Positions 47,225 through 62,737 are shown, counted from the stretch's first letter. The stretch: 64,000 nt of DNA from Macrobrachium rosenbergii (GCF_040412425.1 NC_089795.1:81079163-81143162), one strand, 5' to 3'. A program made the numbers and translations. Notes: a model not told the origin generated them from the letters alone.

Positions 47225-47655
47225 ACTGTTGCGTTTTCTTTTTGTAATACATAAAGTTTTGAATAGCATTTATCATAAGTAAATATCAATCTGTTGTATT
47301 AAAAAGTAAATATCAATTTGTTGTATTAAACTTTTTCTTTTTGTACAAAGAGGTCTAAGTGTTGTGTTTTTTTGTAATATTTTTTTTTTTTACTAAAGTT
47401 TTAAATAGCATTTATCATAAGTAAATATCAATCTTTTGTATCAAAAAGTAAATATCAATTTGTTGTATTAAACTTTAATGAAGCATCTTGTATGCAGATA
47501 CACAAAGTGGTCTAAGTGTTGTGTTTTTTGTAATATTTTGTTTTACTAAAGCTTTAAATAGCATTTATCATAAGTAAAAATCAATTTGTTTTATTAAAAA
47601 GTAAATATCAATTTGTTGTATTTAACTTTAATGAAGCATCTTGTACACAGTTATT
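47225..47655. repeat. Tandem array of three units of about 130-157 bases
   Basis: Each unit contains AATAGCATTTATCATAAGTA, then AATATCAAT(C/T).GTTGTATTAAA twice and TCTAAGTGTTGTG. Units 2 and 3 add AATGAAGCATCTTGTA. Each unit itself holds an internal duplication of the GTAAATATCAAT word. Confidence 0.9.
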
Positions 47656-48090
47656 TATGTATTTGAAATTTCTCAGAAGATCCCCATTGAAATTGCAATG
47701 TCAATCACGATTACGCGAAATGTCAATAAACATACAATGCATATTTATTTAGCTTGGTCATTATCACTCATTTAGTATCACTAGTTAGTAATAAGGCATC
47801 TCAGCCGATTGATTTTCACTTAAGCATTTATTTGATTGTTTAATAAAAAATATTTGCTGTGTTAGTAAATAAAAGCAAACACAATTTACTCCAGCTATTT
47901 TTTCGCATCAATCTATCATAAATTTCCACAACCTTTTACGGGATAAAATTCTGCTATGATTGACTAGCACGAATTACTGGTTTCGATAAGGCAAATGTAC
48001 TGATTTCTTGGCTTCATTGTGAACCATCACCATCCACCAGACCATAATGTCCATAAGCTTATAAATCTTGGGATGAGAACGTTAGTCTGG

Positions 48091-48161
<71 letters not shown>

Positions 48162-49250
48162 TATTATATATATAATGTATGTATGTATGTATTTATTATA
48201 TATATGCACATATACATATCTATATAGATTTTGTATGTATATGTTTAAACATTTTCTGTTAAAAAGATGATAACGAATTACATATTTCATTAATGAGAAA
48301 GATAACGCAATCTGAAGAAAGTTTGCTTCATTATGCATGACAAGCAAACACGCTAAATTCCCAGTCATCCTATTCCTTAGGACAAACACAGCCTCAAAGT
48401 CTTTACTATAACTTGATCAAAAACAAAGCCTGATAAAAATCGATGAAATAACATTTATAGTCATAACATCGCTGAGAAAAACTAAAGAGATATACTTAAT
48501 TATTCTTCCTTTAACAACTAAGTCGCCTAACACTAATGCCACAGTGACTGATATGTTTATAAATCATCTTCCGACAACCACAGACAAAAGCAATTAAATA
48601 TACAAAAGGGAATATATTCTTCTCAATAGGAAGTATATTCTTCTAAATAAAAGTAAAGTGTAGCGGTGAATGCATCTGATTTTTTTTAACTTACCGTACT
48701 CTCAAAACAAAAGATATATTACAGATTTTTATCTACAGTTAAAAAATATCATCATATGTGGGACCGTCATCTTTAGATAATATCTGATATTTCTGTTCAT
48801 GAATATGTCATGTAATTTCTTACGGAGTTACTATAATTACATTTATACCTAGATCCAATGTATGACAATTTTAATAATTTTCACTTGATATCATTTAATG
48901 AGAATAATCTGGACATTTAACATTCAATATTTCTATACATAAATTTGCATTAAACAGATGTCACTGACATTACATTTATCTTATAACTGAACCCAATGTA
49001 CAGCAATTTTAATACTTTTCGCTTAATATAATTTAGGAAGAGTGGTCTGGATTGGGTGGTTGGTGGACGTTTACCACAAGTGAAATTGAAAGAATTCTGT
49101 TCATACACCGAAAACCTGATATTGAACGAATTCTGTTCATACACCAGAAAACCTGATATTGAATTTATTAACCTTGACAACCCATGGCTGAAACATGTAC
49201 GATTTATACAGTTACGTAATTTCCTGTCTTGAAAATATTTCGATAAACAA
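47656..49250. other. Intergenic with (TA)n tract and 45-base duplication
   Basis: (TA)n at 48092-48159. A two-copy duplication of GAA.GAATTCTGTTCATACA and CC..AAAACCTGATATTGAA lies at about 49083-49162. No gene seen. Confidence 0.55.
48092..48159. repeat. (TA)n microsatellite
   Basis: Uninterrupted TA run of about 67 bases. Confidence 0.98.
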
Positions 49251-49252
49251 TG

Positions 49253-50000
49253 ACTTTTTTCTAAATTGCTGGAAGATCATTTTAACGATTAGAAGAAGCA
49301 ATACTCTTTTCTAAATTGCAGGAACATTTGTTTAACTGAGAAACAATGCTCATTTTAGATTACAGGAAGATTCATTTAACGATTTGAAGAAGCAATACTC
49401 TTTTCTAAATTGCAGGAATATTTAATTAATGAGATGATGAAACAATATTCTTTTCTAAATTGAAAGATTTGTTTAATTAAGAAACAATACTCTTTTCTAT
49501 ATGACAGGAAGATTTGTTTAAGAAACAATACTCTTTTCTAAATTGCGAGATGATGTTTAATTAAGAAACAATACTCTTTCCTAAATTGCAGGAAGATTTG
49601 TTTAATTAAGAAACAATACTCTTTTCAAAATTGCAGGAAGATTTAACTGAGAAACAATACTCTTTTCTAAATTCTGGAAGATTTGTTTAAATGATAAACA
49701 ATACTCTTTTCTAAACTGCAGGAAGATTTGTTTAATTGAGAAACAGTACACTTTTTAAAATTGCAGTAAGATTTACTTAATAATGTGAAGATACAATACC
49801 CTTTTCTAAACTGCAGGAAGATTTCTTTGATGATCTGAAGAAACAATACTCATTTCTAAATACCAAGAAGATTTACTTAACGACTTGAAAAACAATACTC
49901 TGTTCTAAATTGCAAGAAGATTTAAGAAACAATACTCATTTCTAAATTGCGGGAAGATTTATTTAACGATTTGAAGAAACAATACTCTTTTCTCAGTTGC
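49253..50000. repeat. Minisatellite, about 17 units of 37-50 bases
   Basis: Consensus unit AACAATACTCTTTTCTAAAT, TGCAGGAAGATTTGTTTAA and a variable tail (ATTAAG, CGATTTGAAG or similar). Units diverge by point changes and by length of the tail. On the plus strand most units include a pyrimidine stretch followed by CAG, resembling a 3' splice site. Confidence 0.92.
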
Positions 50001-53040
<3,040 letters not shown>

Positions 53041-53044
53041 GGTG

Positions 53045-53600
53045 TCACTGAATTTCTCTTCCTGAGGGGCTCGCTTTACTGGTTTGGACATGTAATGATT
53101 TCTCTCCACTCTTTATCTTGTGCACTTTTTAACTTAATTCTCTTCCAGGTCAGGTCTTCCGCTCTGCCCTGTTCCATTGTTTTCTGGGCCTTCTTACTGT
53201 TCTCCGTACCGTCACTTCTAAATCTATTACAGTAATTTATTTCTGACTGACCGGTTCTCCCCTTCTCATCACATGACCAAACCATGCAGGTCTTTGAGAT
53301 CTAAGGCTGTCGTCTATATTCGCGACACCAGACCACTCAGCAACTTTCCCAAAGCACTTCAGCTTTGAATCTCATAATTCTGTAGTGAAACCTCTTCAAA
53401 ATTTCTTCGATTTTCTGTTTAAACATCAGCAATTCAGCAATCTCTTTCCCCTTCATTCAGGCTGCTGTTACTCTTTTTCTTCCTATTGATCCGTCAGTGC
53501 CAATTTCACAATTAAGTATACAGCAAAGGTAATAGGAATGTTCTACCTCTTCAGAGGCCTTCCACTCCACCACAAATTGGTCCTCCTTTCTCGTTACTCC
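53045..53600 (-). mobile_element. Decayed LINE-type reverse transcriptase, C-terminal tail
   Basis: Minus-strand frames show EVEHSYYLCCILNCEIGTDG (the F.YLG..L...G region) and IGRKRVTAA (RV.AGW-like). Then AWFGHVMRRGEPVSQK (conserved RWFGHVMRR), VRRTVRRPRKQW (GRPRKRW) and KSAQDKEWREIITCPNQ (the C-terminal DR.KWR..I...) follow. These lie in the right order but in shifting frames with stops. A dead remnant of a lineage different from the one at 28.2-29.8 kb, judging by the C-terminal motifs. Confidence 0.7.
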
Positions 53601-53860
53601 GATTCCACCGCTTTCATTTTTGGTGCACAGAAAATTCTCCGCGTCATGTACATTTTGACATCTCGAGCATCTGTGAAACTATCTACGGCATTCGATAAGT
53701 AGCTGTTAATTCTCTCCAGTAAATCTCCAACAGCATCCTCATTACGGTCATTCCCCAAACAGATTTCTCCTCTTTGCCTTGTCCAATTATAATATAAATA
53801 AAACAACGCTATTTTTAGAACAACGAATGCATATTTATTCGTCTGGAAATCTATTAATTC

Positions 53861-53956
53861 GACCCCTAAACTTTTAAGTGGTGTTGTTCCAACCCCTTTA
53901 ACATTTAGTGGTGTTGTTCTAACCCCCTGAACATTTGAGTGGTATTGTTCCAACCA
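53861..53956. repeat. Three-copy tandem repeat of about 35 bases
   Basis: AGTGGTGTTGTTC(C/T)AACCCC with (T/C)(T/G)(T/A)AACATTT repeated three times, the last copy degenerate. Confidence 0.85.
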
Positions 53957-54929
53957 GCTGGCTTTCAGGCCTTAATTTAACCCACTGCCGCCCTCAACAG
54001 ACACCACCCAAGTGACAAACTGTATCGAAGTTAATTCTTTCCATTTATTCCTTCGTTCTGTTTTCGTGGATTTCGACTGTTCTGGCCAGTCTTGAACTTT
54101 CGTGTTCTGACGCTTCGTGTTTTCTGCTCTCACGTAAATCACTCATAAAACGAATGCGAAGTCTCATAAAACCTCATACAAAATTAGACCTCATATCTCG
54201 TTGACAATTTGAGAAAATTTATCCGTTTATTTTCACTGGAGATCCCAAAATATACTGCTTTTTCGTTTTTCGTCCTTCATGTTACACCGAATACAGAAAT
54301 AGTTTTTGGTTCGCTACTAAAATACATTTGCTCGCTACGGCAGTGAAAATATACTGTATGCCAACGATATATAACATATATCCATTACTCCCTCATTGAA
54401 GTGCAGTATAGGAATTTGAAAATGATTAATCTATGTTTAAAATTTCATTAGTTATGATTAACAATCGACGAGTAATATACAGCTATCCACAACTCCTTTA
54501 GTCTGTTAGACACACACACACACACACATCGTGGAATGAGCATCAGATACTATGCCTATGGAAATTGATGATCAACATTTGATTCGCTTCCTCTTTTGAA
54601 ACTCAAGTACTCCAGCTGAAGGCTTCCCCGAACGAAACTTGTCACGAAAGTTATTGATATTTTAGACGTTTCAGTTTATGAACCTAACTTGTAAAAGGAG
54701 TGAAAAACTGAAAAAATTTGCTCATGTGCGCAAGAACATTCTTCTGAATGCAAAAGAATGCTTCAGTTTCGAATCGGCTAGCTAGAACGCTCGAGAAACG
54801 GAAACCATTTCTTACGCATACTTCAAATTCTTTTACAATGAAACTGAACTTTTTTGCTAAGCATATGCTTTTACTCCACAACTCTGTATAGGAACGTATG
54901 CTTGATTATCGAAGCAAGCAAACGTAGAG

Positions 54930-55887
54930 TGCAATGTTTTTTATTTCAACATTTTGAAGACTGGATACTCACTTTTTTGGGAAGCATATAAAATAACAAT
55001 TTTACCCTCCGTTGGTTGTTCGGCAACTGTAGAAGTAGTAAAGACGCAGAATACATGTAAATAACAGTGGAATATATATTCCAAGTCCGCTGAACAAAGT
55101 ACCAAGAGAAACAAGCCATTCTCTTCAGTCGCTGGATCAAACGAGATTAGAGACACCATCTCCGTTTACTTCTATTACTGATGATGAGAATGACTATTGC
55201 CGAATACTTTATTTTGATTGGTATCTAGCATCACAAAAAGTGGATAACATACTTCACGGTGTTCAAAGACACCAGGATAATTTAACCGTAAGGCCCAATC
55301 ATATACATTAAATTTGATTCGAAAACGGAGACTCGGGTTTTATGTGAAAGACGTCTGATAGACATAAATCTTTCTAAGTCACAATAATGCACTTGAAACC
55401 TCATCTAAGTGTACTTTTAATATGCATTTTTTTCTTCAAGTAAGAAACCTGGTTTAATACCTTTGAATATCTGCGGAATGAATTCAGTCATTGAAGATTC
55501 TGTCGCTAATGAAGTTATATACTTTGTCTTTTCGTCCATCGTACAACATTTCATCTAACATGTAGATAAATGAAATTCATAACTGTTCATCTGCTTATTA
55601 ACATTCACAGCAATAAGTAGTCTTCGCATGTTAGCTTCAAAAACGCCCTCTTTGTCTCCTTGTATGGCCATTTTCAAGACATGAAGGTCTTCAAGTCTAT
55701 ATTAAAAGACATCCTGGCATTCACCTCACAACATGACTTCACAACATGAGTTCATGCAGGTGTCAACAATAGGTCTAGTATGCGTCTAACTCCGGCACTC
55801 TCAGTCGACGGTGGCGCCCTCCATCTGCTGCGTCTCGCATAGCAACAACGCCTCGTGGAAATCCTCGTGGTCTTCCAGCAGCTACAG
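54930..55887 (-). other. Probable 3' UTR of KChIP-like gene
   Basis: Follows the stop codon at 55888-55890. Minus-strand AATAAA hexamers lie at 55208-55213 and 54940-54945 and are candidate poly(A) signals about 680 and 945 bases after the stop. No open frame of note in between. Confidence 0.4.
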
Positions 55888-56076
55888 TCACCTCTTGCCG
55901 TTTCGGGAAGGAGGTCGATCGTTGCCGGAGGACGCGTTGGACTCTGAAGCAGACTGCAGGAGGTTCAGGTCGCAGTGCAGCATGGCGTCGATGTTGTACA
56001 CGATAGTGCTGTCCTGTCCGCACGCCTCCGTGAACTCGTCTAGGGTGATGACGCCATCTTTGTTCAGGTCGAGCGT
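55888..56076 (-). CDS. KChIP-like calcium sensor, terminal coding exon
   Basis: Encodes TLDLNKDGVITLDEFTEACG, then QDSTIVYNIDAMLHCDLNLL, QSASESNASSGNDRPPSRNG and KR, followed by TGA. The EF4 loop D-L-N-K-D-G-V-I-T-L-D-E has all calcium ligands (D1, N3, D5, T9, E12). The EAC..D word is nearer KChIP (ESCQED) than frequenin. Known KChIPs end about 20 residues after EF4, whereas this protein runs on for roughly 25 more Ser/Asn/Arg-rich residues. Acceptor TTCCAG at 56077; phase 0 joins FT of the preceding exon, giving FTTLDLNKDG against FQKMDKNKDG. The exon is GC-rich compared with its surroundings. Confidence 0.88.
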   Translation of the reverse strand, partial: TLDLNKDGVITLDEFTEACGQDSTIVYNIDAMLHCDLNLLQSASESNASSGNDRPPSRNGKR

Positions 56077-56853
56077 CTGGAAGAGAAGGGATGACTTGGG
56101 GTTAACTGATCGGGATAAGTGATTATTTTTTTATAAATATACTGACAGTTAAGGAGAATTCAGTTATAAAACTGAGAAATTCTTAGAAGGGCGTTTGATT
56201 GATTTTGTTTAGGAGGTACTTTTCAATTATTGTTTTGACGAAGGCCTAGAAATCATGTAAAAGTTTAGCTATTTTTTTATTTTTCTTCTTTTTTTTTTGA
56301 GAGAGAACGATTTTCTTTGGAAAATAACAGTATTGTTTTGGAAATGGAAAAATACCGGTTATTAGATCGTGTCAGAGAAATTCAAATTCAAATCACTTAA
56401 AAGTGAAATAACCTGCTCTAAGTACAAAAAAAAAAGACACCTTACCAAATCCTCATCGCCCCATTCGTTATAACATAAAGTGACAAAATTATCCATCCTT
56501 TCCAAATACATGTACATTTATGGCCAGAAGTTTATAGAATTTATGCACACACGAGTAAAGCGTAAAATGCACATATAGTATATGTATGCATATTTGTATA
56601 ATTAATAGAAACGCCACCAAAGAAACAAATGCATTTACTGCCTAAGCCACTCGGCTTGTGCATCACAAAAGCAGGAATGTAAACACAAAGACGCCCTACA
56701 CATTCGCTCGATTCTCCTCGCACCTGTAAAATGACCGTCAGTGATTCGAGATTATTATAAAAAAAAATTGAAATCGATGTGTTACTTTTCTGTTATAGCT
56801 CTCAGGCATTCATTATTCCAAGATTTTGAAAGATAATTAAAAATGACCCAATT

Positions 56854-57162
56854 AGAGGAACGATTCCCCATAAGGGGGTAGTGCCGTTAGTGCACCTCAC
56901 CCGGTGCACTGTAGGCATTACTAAAGGTTCTTTGAATCGTCCCTTCGGGCCCTAGCTGCAACTCCTTTCATTCCTTTTACTGTACCTCCATTCATATTAT
57001 CTTTCTTCCATCTTGCTATTCACCCTCTCCTAACAATTATTTCATCGCGCAACTGCGAGGTTTTCCTCCTGTTAGAATTTCCTTTTCAGCGCTGAATGAC
57101 CTCACAGGTCCCAGCACTTGGCCTTTGGGTTAAACTCTATATTCCTTCCAAGAGGAACGATT
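56854..57162 (-). repeat. SINE-like repeat, near-full copy with target-site duplication
   Basis: Body 56866-57150 (285 bases), flanked by an exact 12-base direct repeat AGAGGAACGATT (56854-56865 and 57151-57162). It carries TTCAGCGCTGAATGACCTCA and GGCCTTTGG as in the other copies, and ends (reading minus) in TTATGGGG. Confidence 0.9.
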
Positions 57163-58855
57163 ACTTTTAATCTGTTAGAACTTCATGAGCATAAAAGCAT
57201 ATTGGATTTGTTTACTTACAAAGGAATCGGCTCATTAAAATCTCGTTTTTATGGCGCTGTGATCAAGTCCTATTCTATTTTGTCTACACTGAGTCTCAAG
57301 TAAAGTGCAGCAAGAACTACAATAACAGTACTTTCAACGGATTGGTCCGGTCTTTTGTCTCAGGTACCTGGGCTTTAGTCCTAAATACCATAAATCCTTC
57401 CTTCTTTACTGAGCTACAGAGAAAAACATAAACAAGACAGTGAGGCTTTCACTGTTCACGTGTTTTTCTTCTACATTTGAAGTAAACTGCTTTTTTTTTT
57501 TTTAAAGGCAAAGCAAGACATGGCAGTTAAAACTATTTCAAAAGTATCTGTAAGAAACATTAAGGAAATTTTGTCTATTGTAGTCGTCTTATCCTTTTTG
57601 AACTTGCTGTAAAGGATTAAATTTTAAATCTTTCCTCTGGGAGTCTATCAGGAGACCACCCGATCTTTATCTTAACCTTTCATCTGTCTGGTACCTAACG
57701 ACCCCCCCACCCCTAAATATTTGTCCACCCTTTCCTCATTACTCTGCTGGCATTTTTTCTGCGATGTCCATTTCTGTTTTTTTTTCTTAAGTTATCAGTA
57801 TATGGTACTTTCCAAAAATATTTTGCTTCATTTATAATTTTTTTCTCAAGAAGTAACTGTGTACCTGTATATGTTTACTGGATTAAGCGAAGTCTTCTCA
57901 TCTACAAAGAAATATCCATGTGTATGTCAACTGAATTGGAAGAATTCTTTCTCAACTTTAAAAATATTATCCAAATTACATTCCCCTTCCATACCTTCTT
58001 ATTTTGTAATTATTCTTCAAAACATCGATCAATCTCTGAGATTTCCAAAATTCACTTCCATACCCCTGATAGCATTTGGGCAAGCTGACCAAAAGCAACA
58101 TCTTTGAGGAAAGATCAATTACACCCCAACTAAAAGTAGGCTTGCTGTTTACACGACGAATGCATTTCTTATTGGAACTGGTTCTAAAGTTTTTTTTTAG
58201 AAACTCTTCTGTTCGTGTGTAGAGAAAGACTACAATAATATGGATCTGCTAAAGCTCTTAAAAAACGGATTCCATATTCTACCAACGCCAGAAATAAGTA
58301 ATGGAATAGACCACACGGCAAATTAGTTTCGTACTTTACAATGGTATTTCCACTTAAAGCTTCAGTCTAAAAATATACACCAGTCCAATACACCAAGGAA
58401 TTTTATAGCGGTCGACCCTCTCGCTCAAGGAAAAACAAATTAAAACCACGTTGAAAGCACAGCAAAATGGGAGGAATATTCTGCAAATCATCCAAGTAAT
58501 TTCTAACCATCCTGCTATTATACCTACAAGTCTGGACACGTTGTCTTGATGTCCTGTTTGTTTACAGTCCACACCGCTTAGGGTGTGGGATTAGCATGGT
58601 CCCATATTTTCAGCTCTCGGCCATTCGCCTTACATTCTCTTTTCCATATTTTGTGTCTAAACCTTTCAGTCTGTTCTAAAACGGTATAATTTTGATTTTA
58701 AAACCATTATCACATTCTAGACTTGAAAATATAATTTTCCTATGTTTTAATGTGTTTTTTGAACGTTTCTGACGTTCGTTTCTGTGGCTGTAAAGTCATG
58801 ATTTAATACCAGCACTCTCCCATGAGCGCTGTGTTCAATACCAACCAGCCCTACT

Positions 58856-58856
<1 letters not shown>

Positions 58857-58914
<58 letters not shown>
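58857..58914. repeat. (GA)n microsatellite
   Basis: GA run of about 58 bases with one slip near 58902. Confidence 0.97.
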
Positions 58915-59873
58915 TGGGGAGGGGGAGTAAAAATCTCGGTAACAGCAGATTTTCAATAGATATGAGCATGAGTGTCATACTAATTCTGTTAAGGACACTT
59001 ACGATTACAGCATAAAAACTCCAAAACCAAAAAATGGTTGAAAGTAAAATATTATGTAAAACTGAAGACAACTACCGCGGCCTCGTTTTTTTTTTTATGC
59101 TTATGTCTGTTGCTTATGTTTATGATACTTGCTGTCTTTTGCTTATGCTTTTCCATTCATCCCCCGGGGCTGGTACCAAACACGGCATCCATTTTGCACG
59201 CAAGCTGGTATTCCCGAACTCGAGGGGCGCGGTAGTAGTCTTCAGTTTTAACAAAAAATACCTTTAAAAATTACTGAAACAACTTTGACTAACATGGATA
59301 ATAAAACATCTAATAATTATATGGGTATCATTGGCTATAAACACATGACTGATAGAAGTTGTAATAGTCCCGCAATAAATACAGCGTGTTCTCTTTGCAT
59401 CCAGAATTGGTTACGTTTTCTACGGCTGTTTAACAGTAACTTGCACATCTTCGTGCTCTTATTTTAATACGAAAACAGAATTACTAAGAAAAACCTTGCT
59501 TGTTACTTCAAAGGTGGAGATAGCAGTAAGAAGTAGACAAAATTCAATGGTGTCAGAAATTAACATTGTTGTTCTAAATCCTGTTCTTTTCATTTGATAT
59601 TTTCGTTGTAAAAAAATAACCACGTAGGCACTGCACACAAATAAACAGCCAATTCAATCTGTCGTCGATACTTTCTACATATCGTATTACTTAACAATAA
59701 CTTTAGTCTAATTAACAGAATATTTTGATTTTTGGTGGACTGAACATAAGAGCACCATCACCCCAGATTCGTTTTCTTCTACTTCCGATGTTTTTCGGTA
59801 CCGGCCTGCTTTTCCTGTGAAGGCCCTCGGGATTATAGCTTTCTCGTTTTCCAACTTGGGTCGCAACTTGCCT

Positions 59874-59969
<96 letters not shown>

Positions 59970-60220
59970 CATCAGAGGGTCATAAAGACACCCCAGGCCT
60001 AGAAGCTAACAGTGAGAGGGTATTTTCGTTCTATTATTTCAAATAACTCAATTATTATTATTATATTATTATTATAATCAGAAGATGAACCCTATTCATA
60101 TGGAACAAGCCCACCCAAGGGGCCACTGACTTGAAATTCAAGCTTCCAAAGATTATGGCGTTCATTCGAAAGAAGTAACAGAAGGTAATGGGAAATGCAG
60201 AAAGAGATCAGTTATTAGGA
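59874..60220. repeat. (AAT)n tract plus adjoining segment
   Basis: Pure AAT run 59874-59966, a second ATT-rich stretch 60049-60077, then AGAAGATGAACCCTATTCAT and a further ~130 bases. The combination looks like the tail and body of a dispersed repeat, but only one copy is present here. Confidence 0.6.
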
Positions 60221-60349
60221 AAAACACATAAATCAACAAATAAATAAATAAGTAAAAATATAAGAAAATACTAAAATACAAGTTGAACTGAATTATAATC
60301 ACATTTACTACCCAACACCTTAACTATTAATGACACGTTGCCTACATAC

Positions 60350-60562
60350 CGTGAAAAGTTCCTCAACTTTGTGCCCCACCGTCTGTTCATCCACAGGCGT
60401 GTCTGTATGCTTGCCCATCAGGTCATACACGGCTTGCACCACATCCGTCATCTCTTGCCGAGTGATGCACCCGTCGCCATCCAGATCGTAGAGGGAGAAG
60501 ATCCACTTCAGCCGGTCGTTGAGGGAACCCCGAGATAGACGCGACAGAAGAGTGATCAGATC
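60350..60562 (-). CDS. KChIP-like calcium sensor, EF3 exon
   Basis: 71 codons, phase 0 at both ends: DLITLLSRLSRGSLNDRLKW, IFSLYDLDGDGCITRQEMTD, VVQAVYDLMGKHTDTPVDEQ and TVGHKVEELFT. The RGSL..RLKW.F.LYD segment and the EF3 loop D-L-D-G-D-G-C-I-T-R-Q-E (all ligands present) are hallmarks of neuronal calcium sensors. YDLMGKHT matches YDMMGKYT of Kv-channel interacting proteins, which bind Kv4 channels in other animals and tune A-type current. Acceptor CTTTCAG, donor GTATGT. Earlier exons (N-terminus, EF1, EF2) lie beyond the right edge. Frequenin is the alternative but fits less well. Confidence 0.9.
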
Positions 60563-60613
60563 CTGAAAGATAATGATGCTATTAACATAAGAATTAACAT
60601 GAGGAAGAAGAAA

Positions 60614-60943
60614 ATCACATACACGAATTGAATGGAATATAAAATTTATGCCAAAGGCCAAGACAAGCGATGGGACCTATGAGGTCATTCAGCGCTGATA
60701 GGGAAACTGAGAGTACAAAGGCTTTATAAGGTGCAACAGGAAGAAAACCTCGAGGTTGCACTATGAAACAATTGTAAGAAGAGGATGGAAAATAATATGG
60801 AAGAAAAAATATGAATGGTTGTACTGTAAAAGAAATGAGAGGGGTTGCAGCTAGGAGCCCAAGGGACGCTGCAAAGAACCTCGCGTAATGCGCAGCATAA
60901 TGTGCAATGACGGCTCTAACCCCCTCGGGATCACATGCACGAA
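60614..60943 (+). repeat. SINE-like repeat, full copy with target-site duplication
   Basis: Body 60628-60929 (302 bases), flanked by ATCACAT(A/G)CACGAA at 60614-60627 and 60930-60943 (13 of 14 identical). Contains GCCAAAGGCCAAG, GACCTATGAGGTCATTCAGC and ends in CCCCCTCGGG. It lies only 65 bases upstream of the EF3 exon's acceptor, on the opposite strand to the gene. Confidence 0.88.
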
Positions 60944-61145
60944 GAGATAACCAAAATAAATTACTCTCAGGTCTTAAGTTTCATTTTTGAAAACATTTCC
61001 TCTTGAGAAGAACCAATTTTCTACGGATATCGATCATGGGAACCCTTGTGCTGGGCTGTCCTAAATAATGAGAAACATCCCCTGCCATGGCTTCTCCATG
61101 GTCAGCCCTTCCCTTTTTCCAAATACAATCTTTGTCACTAAAGTG

Positions 61146-61210
61146 AAAATAATGTACAAAAAATTAGTCTCCTTGCTTTAAAATAATGTACAAAAAATTA
61201 GTCACGTTGC
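61146..61210. repeat. Two-copy 33-base tandem duplication
   Basis: AAAATAATGTACAAAAAATT followed by AGTC and CTTGCT/GTTGCT occurs twice. Confidence 0.85.
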
Positions 61211-62594
61211 TCTTTATATTTTGTATCTTTATATTTCATACTGAAATATGTTACGGTAGTAAATGAATATCCAGTGATGGGACATCAATAGCATCACAGA
61301 ATTACAAACTCTGGAACTTGTGTTGGCTTGTGAGCTCATTTACCAGGAAAGGAACAAAAGCTTATGAAAATTTATCAAGACCGAAAAATAAGTTTAAGCA
61401 GTTTCATAATACTTCTGTAAAATATGCCTTTTACTCAACTCATTTAATGAAACAAGATGACAATGAAGTTAATACGGGAAAACTTACATCCAAAATTATT
61501 CAAAATTCACTTTGCTCAACTGTTATCAAAAGAACCTGTTACTATGTCCTACAGAGACCGAATTATACCACACACCTACGTATTTAAAGGAAATGTTTTA
61601 GAAGTAATGTTACCGTTTGCTTAAAACATACTTGGGCAGCCAAAATTGCCCCTTTAAGTGTCAAACAAGATGTGTAAGCAGCTACTCCTGTGTTCTGGAA
61701 TGAGGAATTTAGCCACAGACCATCATTTTCCCATTACATACGAATATTGACACCCCTGTTGCTCTGGTCAGGCTTTCTTCTGGAACTTGCAATGATCATT
61801 TAAATGTCATACCAGATATATGGAATAAAATATATATATAGCTTCTGGAGTGAAAAACGTTAGCGTTATTTAGCTATTAGAGTTCCTACATCTAATATTT
61901 ACTGAGAGGAATGATTCTTGCTTTTATGCACAAAGGATACAAATGTATGTAAGACTTATGGTTCAATAAGAATACAATTCAGATACACGCAAGCACACAT
62001 CTAGGTGAATGCAAACTTTTAAAGAGCGGTTTGGTACCTGCAAGAGTACTAAAGTGGGTTTGCATTCACACATTTATGTACAACACATGTATACATACGT
62101 ACATACATACATATACACTAATTATGTATGAGTGTGTGTATGAAGACACTGCTGAGCCAACTCTTCTTTATGAAAGTGGAGTGTATAAGCTTCATGAAAA
62201 TCAAAGTGAAAGACTGAATTTGTAGAAATATGGATATAAAGTAATAAAAAGTTTAATGTAGCTAGAAGGACGGGTCAGAGTACTTTGAAATGTTTTGGTC
62301 ATTTAGAAAGAATGGATGATGAGAGATTAGTGAAAGATTGGCAGAGTGAAAGAGGTACTAGAAAAGGAAGGGCCTCAGTGTGTATGTGCGTGTGTGTTTT
62401 GACAAAACACTGATGAGTCTTCTGTGTAGATATATCGAGATTCTGATGATATAGAAGATTTCTGCACATTAGGTTAATCCACAAACCAGTAGTTACGTAT
62501 TAGATGGGGTTCGATACCTTGACCTGATTTGGGAGCCACCCATTGTGAGACAAAAACGGTTTAAAGACGAAATACATACTACATACATATATAG

Positions 62595-62595
<1 letters not shown>

Positions 62596-62654
<59 letters not shown>

Positions 62655-62694
62655 CTTGGTCAGTACTATATCAGATATGAATACGCATATATCT

Positions 62695-62737
<43 letters not shown>
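62596..62737. repeat. (TA)n and (GA)n microsatellites
   Basis: TA run 62596-62652 and GA run 62694-62737, separated by 40 bases. Confidence 0.97.

Larger units (their letters stand above)
56077..60349 (-). other. Last intron of KChIP-like gene
   Basis: 4.3-kb intron with a SINE-like copy (56866-57150), a (GA)n tract (58857-58914) and an (AAT)n tract (59874-59966). No internal exon recognised; phase 0 on both sides is consistent with direct joining. Confidence 0.75.

Noticed and set aside
49253..50000. CRISPR-like array
   Set aside because: Units are contiguous and diverged with no unique spacers; this is a eukaryotic minisatellite.
55888..60562. Frequenin/NCS-1 identity for the EF-hand gene
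   Set aside because: The YDLMGKHT and EAC.QD words fit KChIP better, though without the N-terminal half the subfamily is not certain; hence no gene symbol.
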